A stretch of DNA of 6,777 bases, from positions 1 through 6,777 of the forward strand of contig JAGHZG010000086.1 in assembly GCA_017743275.1 (NCBI GenBank), read 5' to 3'. A model generated the notes under the pieces. The model had not been told where the DNA came from and made no database searches. It was given only the letters and a program-made list of their open reading frames with translations. The position numbers were made by a program, and so were the translations under genes. Shown one piece after another: positions 1-5,250 of this stretch (the first letter of the stretch is position 1; each line of letters begins with the position of its first letter). The stretch comes from Chloroflexota bacterium. GTDB lineage: Bacteria > Chloroflexota > Anaerolineae > B4-G1 > DUEL01.

Positions 1-121
1 CCAGCACGCTGACCGCCATACTGGAGAACGTCGCGCTGGCGCGTGCCCGTATCCTGGCAGATGGGCTGAGAGCGGGCACGCGCCAGCGCGACGTTCTCCA
101 GTATGGCGGTCAGCGTGCTGG
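1..121. repeat. Perfect 49-base inverted repeat with 23-base spacer at the window edge
   Basis: Bases 1-49 are the exact reverse complement of bases 73-121, separated by a 23-base spacer (50-72). The right arm is ordinary fumarase coding sequence (residues 41-57 of that gene), so the left arm is the copied one. The apparent junction lies at a short microhomology: CGGGCAC occurs both in the codons after CQDT and at the start of the right arm. The repeat may continue beyond base 1. The structure looks like a template-switch fold-back (a chimeric read or contig end) rather than a functional hairpin, although a genuine rearrangement cannot be excluded from sequence alone. Confidence 0.95.
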
Positions 122-242
122 CGGCGGCTGAACCCGATTCCTCCCGGTCGCGGGCCGCCCGCAGCGCCGCCTCCACGTCGGCGGGCAGGTCCGTAGAGGC
201 CCGCCGGATCAGTTCTACAAAGGCCTCGGTCAGGTTCTCCAT
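1..242 (-). CDS. Class I fumarate hydratase alpha subunit, N-terminal fragment (broken by a fold-back at the window edge)
   Basis: Start of an iron-sulfur (class I) fumarase / L-tartrate dehydratase alpha-type subunit, which would interconvert fumarate and malate in the cytoplasm. The reading frame begins MENLTEAFVELIRRAS. It continues through a helical segment ending in ILENVALARAR (residues 47-57) and reaches PICQDTG at residues 60-66. In this family the cysteine of that motif (here C62) is a ligand of the 4Fe-4S cluster. About 61 residues before the cysteine fits a separate alpha subunit better than a long single-chain FumA. The ATG is preceded by GAGGA about 8 bases away, and the gene begins 10 bases after the stop of the coiled-coil gene. 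Just after CQDTGT the frame stops resembling a fumarase, because bases 1-49 are the exact reverse complement of bases 73-121. Residues 68-80 are therefore nonsense copied from the opposite strand. Genuine coding sequence is about 43-242; the remainder, and any beta subunit, are not visible. Confidence 0.85.
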   Translation of the reverse strand, partial: MENLTEAFVELIRRASTDLPADVEAALRAARDREESGSAAASTLTAILENVALARARSQPICQDTGTRQRDVLQYGGQRA

Positions 243-252
243 TAACAATTCC

Positions 253-687
253 TCACCCTGAAGATGGTTGTTGGTGGAAAACGGCGGCTTCTAACTGAAG
301 GACGCGCAGTTCCAGTTTTCGGAGATCGGCGGCGGTTGCCCAGCGCTCCCGGGCCACCGCTTCGGACTCTACAAACCCGCGCTCGGCTAACCGTTGTTCC
401 AGGAGGTCTATCCGCTCCCGCAGCGCACGCACCTCTATCTCCAGGGCAGTTACTCGCCGTTCCAGGGTTTCTACCCGGGCCTCCAGGCGCTCCAACCGAT
501 GCTCCAGGCGCTCCAGCCGCTGCTCCAGGGCGGCCAGCCGTCCCTCCACGGAACGCATCCACTGTTCCACCGAGCGCATCCACTGGCGCGTTTCATCGTG
601 GTCCCGCGCCATCTGGGCAATGAAGGGCTCTATGACCTCGTAGACGGCCTCTTTGATCAGTTCCTTCAGTTCGTTCGGATCATTCAT
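253..687 (-). CDS. Small coiled-coil protein of unknown function (144 aa)
   Basis: Function not recognised. From the ATG at 687 the product is 144 residues. A short N-terminal helical segment (NELKELIKEAVYEVIEPFIA, residues 5-24) precedes a long heptad-patterned coiled coil (about residues 33-103, repeating LERLE-type units), and a second short helix lies near the C-terminus. There is no signal peptide or membrane segment. The start at 687 is preferred over an in-frame upstream ATG at 741 because AGAGGAGG lies just before it; the longer form would begin inside repeat copy 1. WMRSVEQ is partly repeated in tandem (residues 36-48), a one-heptad, 21-base duplication. The end of the coil (LLEQRLAERGF ... 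RERW) resembles the product of the next upstream gene (ILERILVEKGL ... YDRW), so the two are probably paralogs. The stop is 10 bases before the fumarase start, which suggests co-transcription. A structural or scaffolding role is possible but only an inference. Confidence 0.75.
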   Translation of the reverse strand: MNDPNELKELIKEAVYEVIEPFIAQMARDHDETRQWMRSVEQWMRSVEGRLAALEQRLERLEHRLERLEARVETLERRVTALEIEVRALRERIDLLEQRLAERGFVESEAVARERWATAADLRKLELRVLQLEAAVFHQQPSSG

Positions 688-712
688 TGCCCTCCTCTCT
701 TCAAAGAAACGG

Positions 713-857
713 GGTAACTGCCTCCCCGAATTGATTTGCAAGTGATGTAGCGCAGGCTGTCAGCCTGCATGCAGGCCTGGCGGCCTGCGCTACAGGGGCA
801 TGCCTTCGCCGTATCTTTGATGGCGCTTGCCCAGAGGCTCCCTGGCAGGTAGTTACG
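713..857. repeat. Palindromic intergenic repeat, copy 1
   Basis: The core is an 11-base inverted repeat, GTAGCGCAGGC (747-757) and GCCTGCGCTAC (783-793), enclosing the perfect 14-base palindrome GCCTGCATGCAGGC (763-776). Similarity to copy 2 (1159-1334) extends on both sides of the core. It begins at GGTAACT (713-719) and runs through CAGGGG and GCGCTTGCC to GTTACG (852-857). The element fills almost all of the gap between the two coiled-coil genes. No poly-T tract follows the hairpin, so it does not look like a simple terminator. It is best described as a dispersed REP- or MITE-like element without a coding region. Confidence 0.85.
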
Positions 858-862
858 AAACG

Positions 863-1105
863 TCAATGAAGCGTCCCCAGCCAGCGGTCGTAAATAGAGA
901 GTTCCGGGGGGAGCAGGCCCTTCTCCACCAGAATCCGCTCCAGAATGGCCATGCGCTGTTTATGGCGGCGGACCTCGGCGTCCAGCATCCGGACCCGTTC
1001 CTCCAGTTCCCGCATCCGGGCTTCCATTTCCTGGAGCCGCCGCTCCTGCTCCTGAATTTTCCGCTCAACGAGTTGGATCCATTCATCCAGTGTCAGGGAA
1101 TCCAT
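863..1105 (-). CDS. Small coiled-coil protein of unknown function (80 aa)
   Basis: Function not recognised. The ATG at 1105 is chosen over an in-frame ATG at 1150 because GGAGGAG lies 6-7 bases upstream, and because the extra N-terminal residues would be translated from a GC-rich hairpin. The product begins MDSLTLDEWIQLVERKIQEQ. Residues 10-60 form an almost continuous charged heptad coil (QERRLQEMEARMRELEERV and onwards), followed by a short tail, GLLPPELSIYDRWLGTLH. The coil end and the W-containing tail resemble the 144-residue protein downstream, which suggests a shorter paralog. It is flanked on both sides by copies of the same palindromic repeat. No enzymatic motif is present. Confidence 0.75.
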   Translation of the reverse strand: MDSLTLDEWIQLVERKIQEQERRLQEMEARMRELEERVRMLDAEVRRHKQRMAILERILVEKGLLPPELSIYDRWLGTLH

Positions 1106-1140
1106 TGTTCTCCTCCATTGTTGGGATGCGGTTTTTTCGG

Positions 1141-1159
1141 CGGCGGCCAAAGGCCGCCG
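1141..1159. other. GC-rich perfect hairpin (8-bp stem, AAA loop)
   Basis: CGGCGGCC (1141-1148), AAA loop (1149-1151), GGCCGCCG (1152-1159). It directly adjoins the left end of repeat copy 2. On the plus strand a run of six T lies before the stem, so in the minus-strand transcript the hairpin would be followed by A residues. It therefore lacks the U tract of an intrinsic terminator for the minus-strand genes. It could shield the leader of the 80-residue coiled-coil gene about 35 bases downstream, but no role is shown. Confidence 0.6.
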
Positions 1160-1334
1160 GTAACTATCTACCCTGATCGGTTTGCAGATAACGTAGCGCA
1201 GGCCACGAATGCTCTCGTTATTCTATGGAACTTTGTCAGCCTGCATGCAGGCCTGGCGGCCTGCGCTACAGGGGCGCGCCTTTGCCAGCGTCTTTTATAG
1301 CGCTTGCCCGGAGGCCCTCTGGTAGGTCGTTACG
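1159..1334. repeat. Palindromic intergenic repeat, copy 2, carrying a 30-base insertion
   Basis: Same element as the one at 713-857. The left arm GTAGCGCAGGC is at 1193-1203, the 14-base palindrome at 1239-1252 and the right arm GCCTGCGCTAC at 1259-1269. The flanks GGTAACT (1159-1165) and GTTACG (1329-1334) correspond to those of copy 1. Relative to copy 1, about 30 extra bases (about 1204-1233) sit between the left arm and GTCAGCC; the inner palindrome and right arm are unchanged. The right flanks are clearly homologous but diverged, with one small indel. This repeat and the adjoining hairpin account for most of the 258-base gap between the 80-residue coiled-coil gene and the gene ending at 1364. 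Confidence 0.85.
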
Positions 1335-1363
1335 GTCGCCGCCGGAAAAACCAAACGCTTCAC

Positions 1364-2320
1364 CTACCGGGGCTTCGGAATGGCCAGGTCAGCCGGACCC
1401 AGGTCGGAGAGTTTCAGGTGGGGGTAGGTGGCCTGGATCAGTTCGTGGATGATCTGGGCGTACTTGACCTTCTCCCGCGCCTGCCAGGCCAGGAAATCCG
1501 GGCTGGTCCAGGGGCGGTACATCGCGCCGGCCCCGGCCGCCAGCGCGGGCCCCGGCTCAATCTTGAAGTAGCAGGGGGCGCAGACCCGTGCCATCTCCGC
1601 TCCTTCGTAGAACCGGTTGAAGCCGCCGAAGGAGTCGGAGAGGTAGATGTGCAGGTCCATCGGGATGTCTATGGCCTGGCGGATGGAGGCCAGTTGGGGG
1701 AGGGGGAGGTCGCCCAGGGGGTTGAAAGTGGACGCACCCAGCATCTGCAACACCTTTCCGCCGGCCGCCGACGCGTGACCGGCGAAGATGCTGACCTTGA
1801 AGACCACGTCCTCGGGGATGTCGCCTGTCCTCTTTAACTGATTGACCACCCAGAGGAGCCCCTCGTCAATGCAGAGAAAGCCGCGGAAGCCGATGTCTAT
1901 GCAGCGCAGCATCTCGGCGATGACGTAGGAGAGTTGGTCGGAGCCCCGGTAGCGGAGGCCGGAAAGGGCACCTTCCGGGGTCGCCAGTTGCCGCCCCACA
2001 TCCCAGCCGGAGCGGGGGCCGGGGGTGATGATGACCTCCAGTTTCGCCTCCGCCGCCATCTGGGCGAAATCCCGCAGTTCGGCGTCGTCCAGGAGCGTGG
2101 AGCCCATCACGGTGGAGATGAGCCGATGGATGGGGATGTTGCGCTTGCGCATCTCGTCAATGAGCGCCTCCAGCACCTGGGGTCGCTCCACGCCGGAGAT
2201 TTCCATCCGGTAATGGGCACCGTCGGGGAAACGCTTGGGGCTATCGGGCAGGTCATAGGCATCCCGGCCTGGGATTCCGATCTTTTCCAGCATGCTCCGA
2301 ACGTCATTCAGGTTACGCAT
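1364..2320 (-). CDS. Putative U32-peptidase-like TIM-barrel protein (318 aa)
   Basis: A complete soluble protein of 318 residues. ATG at 2320 with GAGGAGG 4-5 bases upstream. The N-terminal signature DLPDSPKRFPDGAHYRMEI (residues 23-41) and the alternation of short hydrophobic strands with helices resemble a group of bacterial proteins often labelled U32 family peptidase. Examples of those strands are LEVIITPGPRSGW at 94-106, GFRGFLCIDEGLLWVV at 144-159, VVFKVSIFAGHAS at 172-184, LGASTFNPLGDLPLPQL at 194-210 and IPMDLHIYLS at 219-228. The assignment is made from memory of that pattern and not from a catalytic motif. U32 members are TIM-barrel proteins with roles in tRNA/rRNA modification or putative proteolysis, and the reaction here is unknown. 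A CAPC pair (247-250) and conserved-looking E153 and H182 could be ligands. No signal peptide or transmembrane segment. It is separated from the upstream peptidase gene by a terminator-like hairpin, so it may start its own transcript. Confidence 0.6.
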   Translation of the reverse strand: MRNLNDVRSMLEKIGIPGRDAYDLPDSPKRFPDGAHYRMEISGVERPQVLEALIDEMRKRNIPIHRLISTVMGSTLLDDAELRDFAQMAAEAKLEVIITPGPRSGWDVGRQLATPEGALSGLRYRGSDQLSYVIAEMLRCIDIGFRGFLCIDEGLLWVVNQLKRTGDIPEDVVFKVSIFAGHASAAGGKVLQMLGASTFNPLGDLPLPQLASIRQAIDIPMDLHIYLSDSFGGFNRFYEGAEMARVCAPCYFKIEPGPALAAGAGAMYRPWTSPDFLAWQAREKVKYAQIIHELIQATYPHLKLSDLGPADLAIPKPR

Positions 2321-2447
2321 GGTTCCTCCTCAGGAAAAGGGTGTGGGTTTCGCTACTGCTACCGGACACTTTTGAGCGGACAGTACACGACGCAACCCCT
2401 GCAGGCGCCACAAGGGCTTTTTCAGACCGCAATCTAACAACTGCCCC

Positions 2448-2502
2448 GAAAAAGATAGCGCCATTGGGCTATCCGCCTGTACTGGCCCGACAGCCGGCGC
2501 TA
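2448..2502 (-). terminator. Terminator-like hairpin downstream of the C39-like peptidase gene
   Basis: Read on the minus strand, TAGCGCC (2502-2496) can pair with GGCGCTA (2462-2456), giving a 7-bp outer stem. GGGC (2466-2469) and GCCC (2485-2488) can pair inside it. The stem is followed immediately by TCTTTTTC (2455-2448), a short U-rich run. The loop is longer than in a typical intrinsic terminator. The stem overlaps the degenerate repeat at 2476-2506. If real, it would end the transcript coming from the toxin-antitoxin/CooC/Uma2/C39 cluster. Confidence 0.4.
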
Positions 2503-2506
2503 CAGG
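2476..2506. repeat. Degenerate third copy of the GTAGCGC palindromic repeat core
   Basis: On the minus strand, GTAGCGCCGGCTGTCGGGCC (2503-2484) matches the start of the core of copy 1 (747-765) at about 16 of 19 positions. CCTGTA (2476-2481) and TACAGG (2501-2506) form the outer arms of an imperfect inverted repeat. The TACAGG end also matches the sequence right after the palindromes of copies 1 and 2. It abuts the stop codon of the C39-like gene. The long flanks found in the other two copies are not evident. Confidence 0.5.
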
Positions 2507-3226
2507 CTACCAGTTTGAAACGAAGACGGGCCAGGGGTGCCCTCCCCGGGCCCGGATTTCCGTCCAGGGGTACGGAGGAGCCTCCAGACGCCCGTTCACC
2601 GTCACCGCCATCTCGTTCAGTTGCATCCAGGCGGGCAGGAACCGGCTGAACGGGTAGTAGTGAGTCCGCCCGTCGTAGGCATCTATCAGGTAGAGGCCGT
2701 CGGTATCGTAGCCGACGGCGATAAACGTGTGTTCCCACTGGACGACGATGGAGACGGTGCCGTCGGCGGCGGTCCAGGAAGCGATTTTCGGCTGGAGCAT
2801 CCGGTAGGTGGCCCAGATGATGACGGGGCGTCCGGCGGCCAGTTCTTCCTTAAGAAGGTCCAGTCCGAACCAGCGGTGAGCGTGGGCGTCCAGGCCGTAC
2901 CGGCGCAGGGCGGTGGCGACAGGGCTGGCATAGACGCCGTAGCCTCCTGGGGGAAGGCTCCCCGGCGGGTCATCCACGTCGCCGACAAAGCCCGAGTGGG
3001 GGTTATCCGAGCGGGGGAGAGTGGCGAAGAACGCCTCTTCGCTGACGGCGACGCCCCAGAAGGCCGCCAGGTCAACAGCCGAGCGGGCCTCGCAACTGAG
3101 CGGGCGCTCCTGCCGGTGCCCCACCACCCCGGGGACGTAGGCGGATTCGGGGGGGCCCGGGGCCGCGTGGACCGTCAGCGGCAGGATCAGCAGAATCCCC
3201 AGCAGTGGCTCCAGGAATCGCTTCAA
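2507..3226 (-). CDS. Secreted C39-like cysteine peptidase (papain-like fold)
   Basis: A 239-residue exported protein of the C39-like (Peptidase_C39_2 type) papain-fold group. Residues 2-21 form a signal peptide: K2 and R3, then the hydrophobic stretch LLGILLILPLTV, then VHA as a likely cleavage site after A21. The catalytic cysteine is probably C45 in RPLSCEARSAVDLAAFWG, a typical Q-x-x-P-L-S-C-E-A type motif. The histidine is probably H166 in QWEHTFIAVGYD, with D182 in LYLIDAYDG as the third residue. The middle segment FVGDVDDPPGSLPPGGYGVY (80-99) is also characteristic of this group. It would act outside the membrane, probably on peptide bonds; the substrate is unknown. The start is TTG at 3226, supported by GGAGGG 6 bases upstream and by the fact that no ATG would retain the signal peptide. 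It begins 16 bases after the stop of the Uma2 gene, which suggests one transcript. Confidence 0.82.
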   Translation of the reverse strand: MKRFLEPLLGILLILPLTVHAAPGPPESAYVPGVVGHRQERPLSCEARSAVDLAAFWGVAVSEEAFFATLPRSDNPHSGFVGDVDDPPGSLPPGGYGVYASPVATALRRYGLDAHAHRWFGLDLLKEELAAGRPVIIWATYRMLQPKIASWTAADGTVSIVVQWEHTFIAVGYDTDGLYLIDAYDGRTHYYPFSRFLPAWMQLNEMAVTVNGRLEAPPYPWTEIRARGGHPWPVFVSNW

Positions 3227-3232
3227 GGCCTG

Positions 3233-3238
3233 CCCTCC
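3233..3238 (-). promoter_or_regulatory. Ribosome binding site fixing the TTG start of the C39-like gene
   Basis: GGAGGG on the minus strand lies 6 bases before the TTG at 3226. The first in-frame ATG-encoded methionine comes well after the signal peptide and catalytic cysteine, so this site decides the start. It lies between the stop of the Uma2 gene and the TTG. Confidence 0.7.
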
Positions 3239-3242
3239 GCCA

Positions 3243-4004
3243 TCAGCCCGGAAGTTCTCCTTTCAGTCGGGCCAGTTCAGCCCGCAACTGCTCCAGTTCC
3301 GCCTCGGCCCTCCGGCGAGCCTCCGCCTCCTCAGCGGCCCGCCGCTCCGCCTGGCGGCGGGCTTCCTCTGCCTGGCGACGGGCTTCCTGGGCCTCCAGGG
3401 GCGTCAGCAACTTCTCCCCGGTCCGCGGGTCCACCAGCCGGAGAAAGTTCCCCTCCACCCGCAGTTCCAGCCCCAGCACCTGGCTGACCAGCGGTTCCCC
3501 CTCCACCTGCCGATACCCCTCCGGCGTCAGGCGGAAGGCGATCAGGGGCGGCTGGAGGTACTCACCCAGGGGGTCAAAGATAAAGTACTCCTGAACGCCC
3601 AGCACTTCGTAGGTGCCCTTCTTGGCCCCCAGGTCCTCGTAGCGGGTCTTCTTTGAGGTCAACTCAAACACCACGTCCGGAGCCTTCCCCTCTTTCCAGA
3701 CCTGGAAGAAGCGACGGTTGCCCTTCGGGACGCCTTTCACCACGAAGACATCGGGGGCCACGACCTGGGAGGGGTCGCCTTCCACGTAGTAGACGAAGAG
3801 ATTGCCCGCCACGTAGACGTTGGGGTCATCGCGGAAATAGTCGCTGAGGGCCTCCCGCAGATAGATGAGTTGCTGGATGTGGACATCGGTCTCGGCCATA
3901 GGCTTCCCGTCCGAATCGGGGTAGTCAACGGTGATCGGGGGAAGGTAGACGACCTCCACCCGGGGGACGACGGCGACCTTTTCTTCCACTTCCACCGCTG
4001 CCAT
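3243..4004 (-). CDS. Uma2 family (DUF820) PD-(D/E)XK nuclease-fold protein with coiled-coil tail
   Basis: A 253-residue protein. Residues about 25-195 match the Uma2/DUF820 family, a restriction-endonuclease-like fold that is abundant in cyanobacteria and Chloroflexota and whose biological role is mostly unknown. Visible signatures are M36-A-E-T near the start of the fold, VVAPDVFVV (D85), PDVVFELTSKKTR (E114, K118/K119) and VLGVQEYFIFDP. Together D85, E114 and K118 or K119 give a plausible PD-(D/E)XK metal site. Residues about 203-250 are a charged coiled coil (repeats of EARRQAEEARRQAERR type), a common Uma2 appendage that probably mediates oligomerisation. There is no signal peptide. ATG at 4004 with AAAGGAG 7-8 bases upstream. 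It lies 44 bases after the CooC-like gene and 16 bases before the C39-like gene, so it is probably part of the same operon. Confidence 0.85.
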   Translation of the reverse strand: MAAVEVEEKVAVVPRVEVVYLPPITVDYPDSDGKPMAETDVHIQQLIYLREALSDYFRDDPNVYVAGNLFVYYVEGDPSQVVAPDVFVVKGVPKGNRRFFQVWKEGKAPDVVFELTSKKTRYEDLGAKKGTYEVLGVQEYFIFDPLGEYLQPPLIAFRLTPEGYRQVEGEPLVSQVLGLELRVEGNFLRLVDPRTGEKLLTPLEAQEARRQAEEARRQAERRAAEEAEARRRAEAELEQLRAELARLKGELPG

Positions 4005-4048
4005 GGCTGGCTCCTTTATCCTGACCAGGGATTGCCAACAATGCGATT

Positions 4049-4846
4049 CTATACCCCGGCCTGTCCCGCCTCCTGTTCCAGTCGGCGGACAATCTCCTGC
4101 GCTTCCTCCACCGCTTCCGGCGCGGCCTCGTAGACGGCCATCCCCCGCAGGTCGGCCTCAATAATGGCCGGACTGGCCGAGAGATACCCCACTACCGGCA
4201 GGGGGCTCTGCCCGGCGATGAAGGCCCGGTCGGCGTCGGTGCGGACTTTGTTGCCCACGACGAACAGTCGCCTCAGCCCAATGTCGCCGGCCAGTTCCTG
4301 AATCCGTTCAGCGACCTCTATGCTCCGCCTTCCCGGCTCCACCACCACCAGCATCGCGTCCACCGCCTGGGCTGTGGCCCGCCCCAGGTGCTCCACTCCA
4401 GCCTCCATATCCATAATCAGCATCTCGCCCCGGTAGAGCAGCAGGTGGGTGACCAGCGCCTTCAGGAGGGCGTTCTCCGGGCAGAGGCAGCCAGACCCGC
4501 CCTTTTCCAGCGTGCCCAGTTTGAGCAATCGCACGCCGTTGTGGATGATGCTGAAGCGGTCGGGGATGTCGTCCACGCGAGGGGTAAGGCTGAAGAAACC
4601 GCCGTAGGAGCCGGGTTTGGCCCCGGTCCGCTCGTAGATGAGTTCCTCCATTTCGGAGATGGGGGTGAGGTTCTCCGCCAGTTCGGGTGGGAAGCCCAGC
4701 GCTCCGGCCAGCCCGCCGGCGGGGTCAGCGTCAATGGCGATGACGTTGCGGCCCTGGCGGGCGTAGATGTGGGCCAGCAGGGCTGACAGCGTTGTTTTTC
4801 CCACTCCGCCCTTGCCGGTAACGGCGATTTTCTGTAGAGATGTCAT
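4049..4846 (-). CDS. cooC: CooC-like MinD/ParA-type ATPase (carbon monoxide dehydrogenase maturation factor family)
   Basis: A 265-residue cytoplasmic SIMIBI-class P-loop ATPase. The deviant Walker A motif TGKGGVGKTT lies at residues 10-19, with K12 as the signature lysine and K17 in the P-loop. A switch region IAIDADPAGGLAGALG follows (36-51), and LIMDMEAGVEHLGR (143-156) is the second acidic motif. The motif GCLCPENALL places a C-x-C pair at C120 and C122. In CooC/AcsF proteins this pair binds metal at the dimer interface and supports nickel insertion into the CODH (or CODH/acetyl-CoA synthase) active site. The family assignment is good, but no CODH gene is in the window, so the client enzyme is unknown. 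The ATG overlaps the stop of the preceding PIN toxin (ATGA), with GGAGG 10 bases upstream inside the toxin gene, so its translation may be coupled to that of the toxin. Confidence 0.85.
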   Translation of the reverse strand: MTSLQKIAVTGKGGVGKTTLSALLAHIYARQGRNVIAIDADPAGGLAGALGFPPELAENLTPISEMEELIYERTGAKPGSYGGFFSLTPRVDDIPDRFSIIHNGVRLLKLGTLEKGGSGCLCPENALLKALVTHLLLYRGEMLIMDMEAGVEHLGRATAQAVDAMLVVVEPGRRSIEVAERIQELAGDIGLRRLFVVGNKVRTDADRAFIAGQSPLPVVGYLSASPAIIEADLRGMAVYEAAPEAVEEAQEIVRRLEQEAGQAGV

Positions 4847-5250
4847 ATCGGTTCAACCTCCAGAATCTCCCCGGGCGTCCGCCGCCCGCGCGGGGTGTGG
4901 TCAAAGTCGGCATCAAAACTGACCAGAGTCAGGTCGTATTTCTCCGCAACGACGTACTGGTACGCGTCGTCAAAGTCCAGGCCGAATTGCTGAATGACCT
5001 GGACGACAGCATGCATATCCACCATATCCAGTCGCAGACACTCAATCTGTCCCCTCGTCAAATCCTCTATGACCCGCAGGAAGACGTGATCCAGTTGACG
5101 GCGGGTCAGAATCATGCCCAGCGAGTAAAGGGTGAATTCGGAGATGTAGAGATCACGGCCGGGAATAGAACACATCAAACGTTCCGCTTCATCGGCCCGT
5201 TCCTGGTCTAACAGCAGTTCCAGCAGGATGTTGGTGTCAAGAAGATACAC
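4843..5250 (-). CDS. vapC: PIN-domain toxin, VapC family (unit 1)
   Basis: A 135-residue PIN-domain protein, predicted to be a Mg2+-dependent ribonuclease toxin. Acidic active-site candidates are D5 (LLDTN), E38 (ISEFTL), D94/D95 (LDFDDAYQY) and D113 (VSFDADFD). An in-frame ATG at 5322 would add 24 residues translated from inside the antitoxin gene. The GTG at 5250 is preferred because it places LLDTN at the very N-terminus, as in the other two toxins, and gives the same 135-residue length. The gene overlaps the end of its antitoxin by 14 bases and the start of the CooC-like gene by 4 bases. Bases 4862-4980 are a near copy of the 3' end of the other two toxin genes, whereas the N-terminal two-thirds are quite different. 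The last residues (LEVEPI) diverge from those of units 2 and 3. Confidence 0.88.
   Translation of the reverse strand: MYLLDTNILLELLLDQERADEAERLMCSIPGRDLYISEFTLYSLGMILTRRQLDHVFLRVIEDLTRGQIECLRLDMVDMHAVVQVIQQFGLDFDDAYQYVVAEKYDLTLVSFDADFDHTPRGRRTPGEILEVEPI
4862..4980. repeat. Constant block, copy C (toxin 3' end only)
   Basis: Closely matches 5502-5620 at an offset of 640 bases and the corresponding part of 6156-6274. It encodes toxin residues from about LDFDDAYQYVVAEKYDLTLV to PGEIL. Unlike the other two copies, the match stops at the toxin C-terminus, because the CooC-like gene follows in place of another antitoxin. Confidence 0.85.

Noticed and set aside
1..121. Regulatory cruciform or terminator in front of a gene
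   Set aside because: Both arms are fumarase coding sequence in opposite orientations and the gene loses its family sequence exactly at the switch, so a fold-back artefact or rearrangement explains it better.
1141..1159. Intrinsic terminator for the U32-like gene
   Set aside because: The stem is good, but on the minus strand it is followed by A residues. The T run lies on the wrong side for minus-strand transcription.
1304..1837. A 177-codon plus-strand frame (and others at 1934-2437 and 6021-6596)
   Set aside because: They are antisense to confident minus-strand genes with recognisable motifs, and none has family-like sequence.
2340..2454. Insertion-sequence ends in the gap (TGTCCG direct repeat, and CTTTTTC at 2417-2423 with GAAAAAG at 2448-2454)
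   Set aside because: The matches are only 6-7 bases, there is no transposase gene, and no target duplication is visible.
2321..2506. Sigma70-type promoter for the U32-like gene
   Set aside because: No pair of -35 and -10 elements with acceptable match and spacing could be found by eye.
2537..3487. A 316-codon open frame on the plus strand
   Set aside because: It is antisense to the C39-like and Uma2 genes, is rich in low-complexity proline, glycine and arginine, has no recognisable domain and no good ribosome binding site. It is a product of high GC content.
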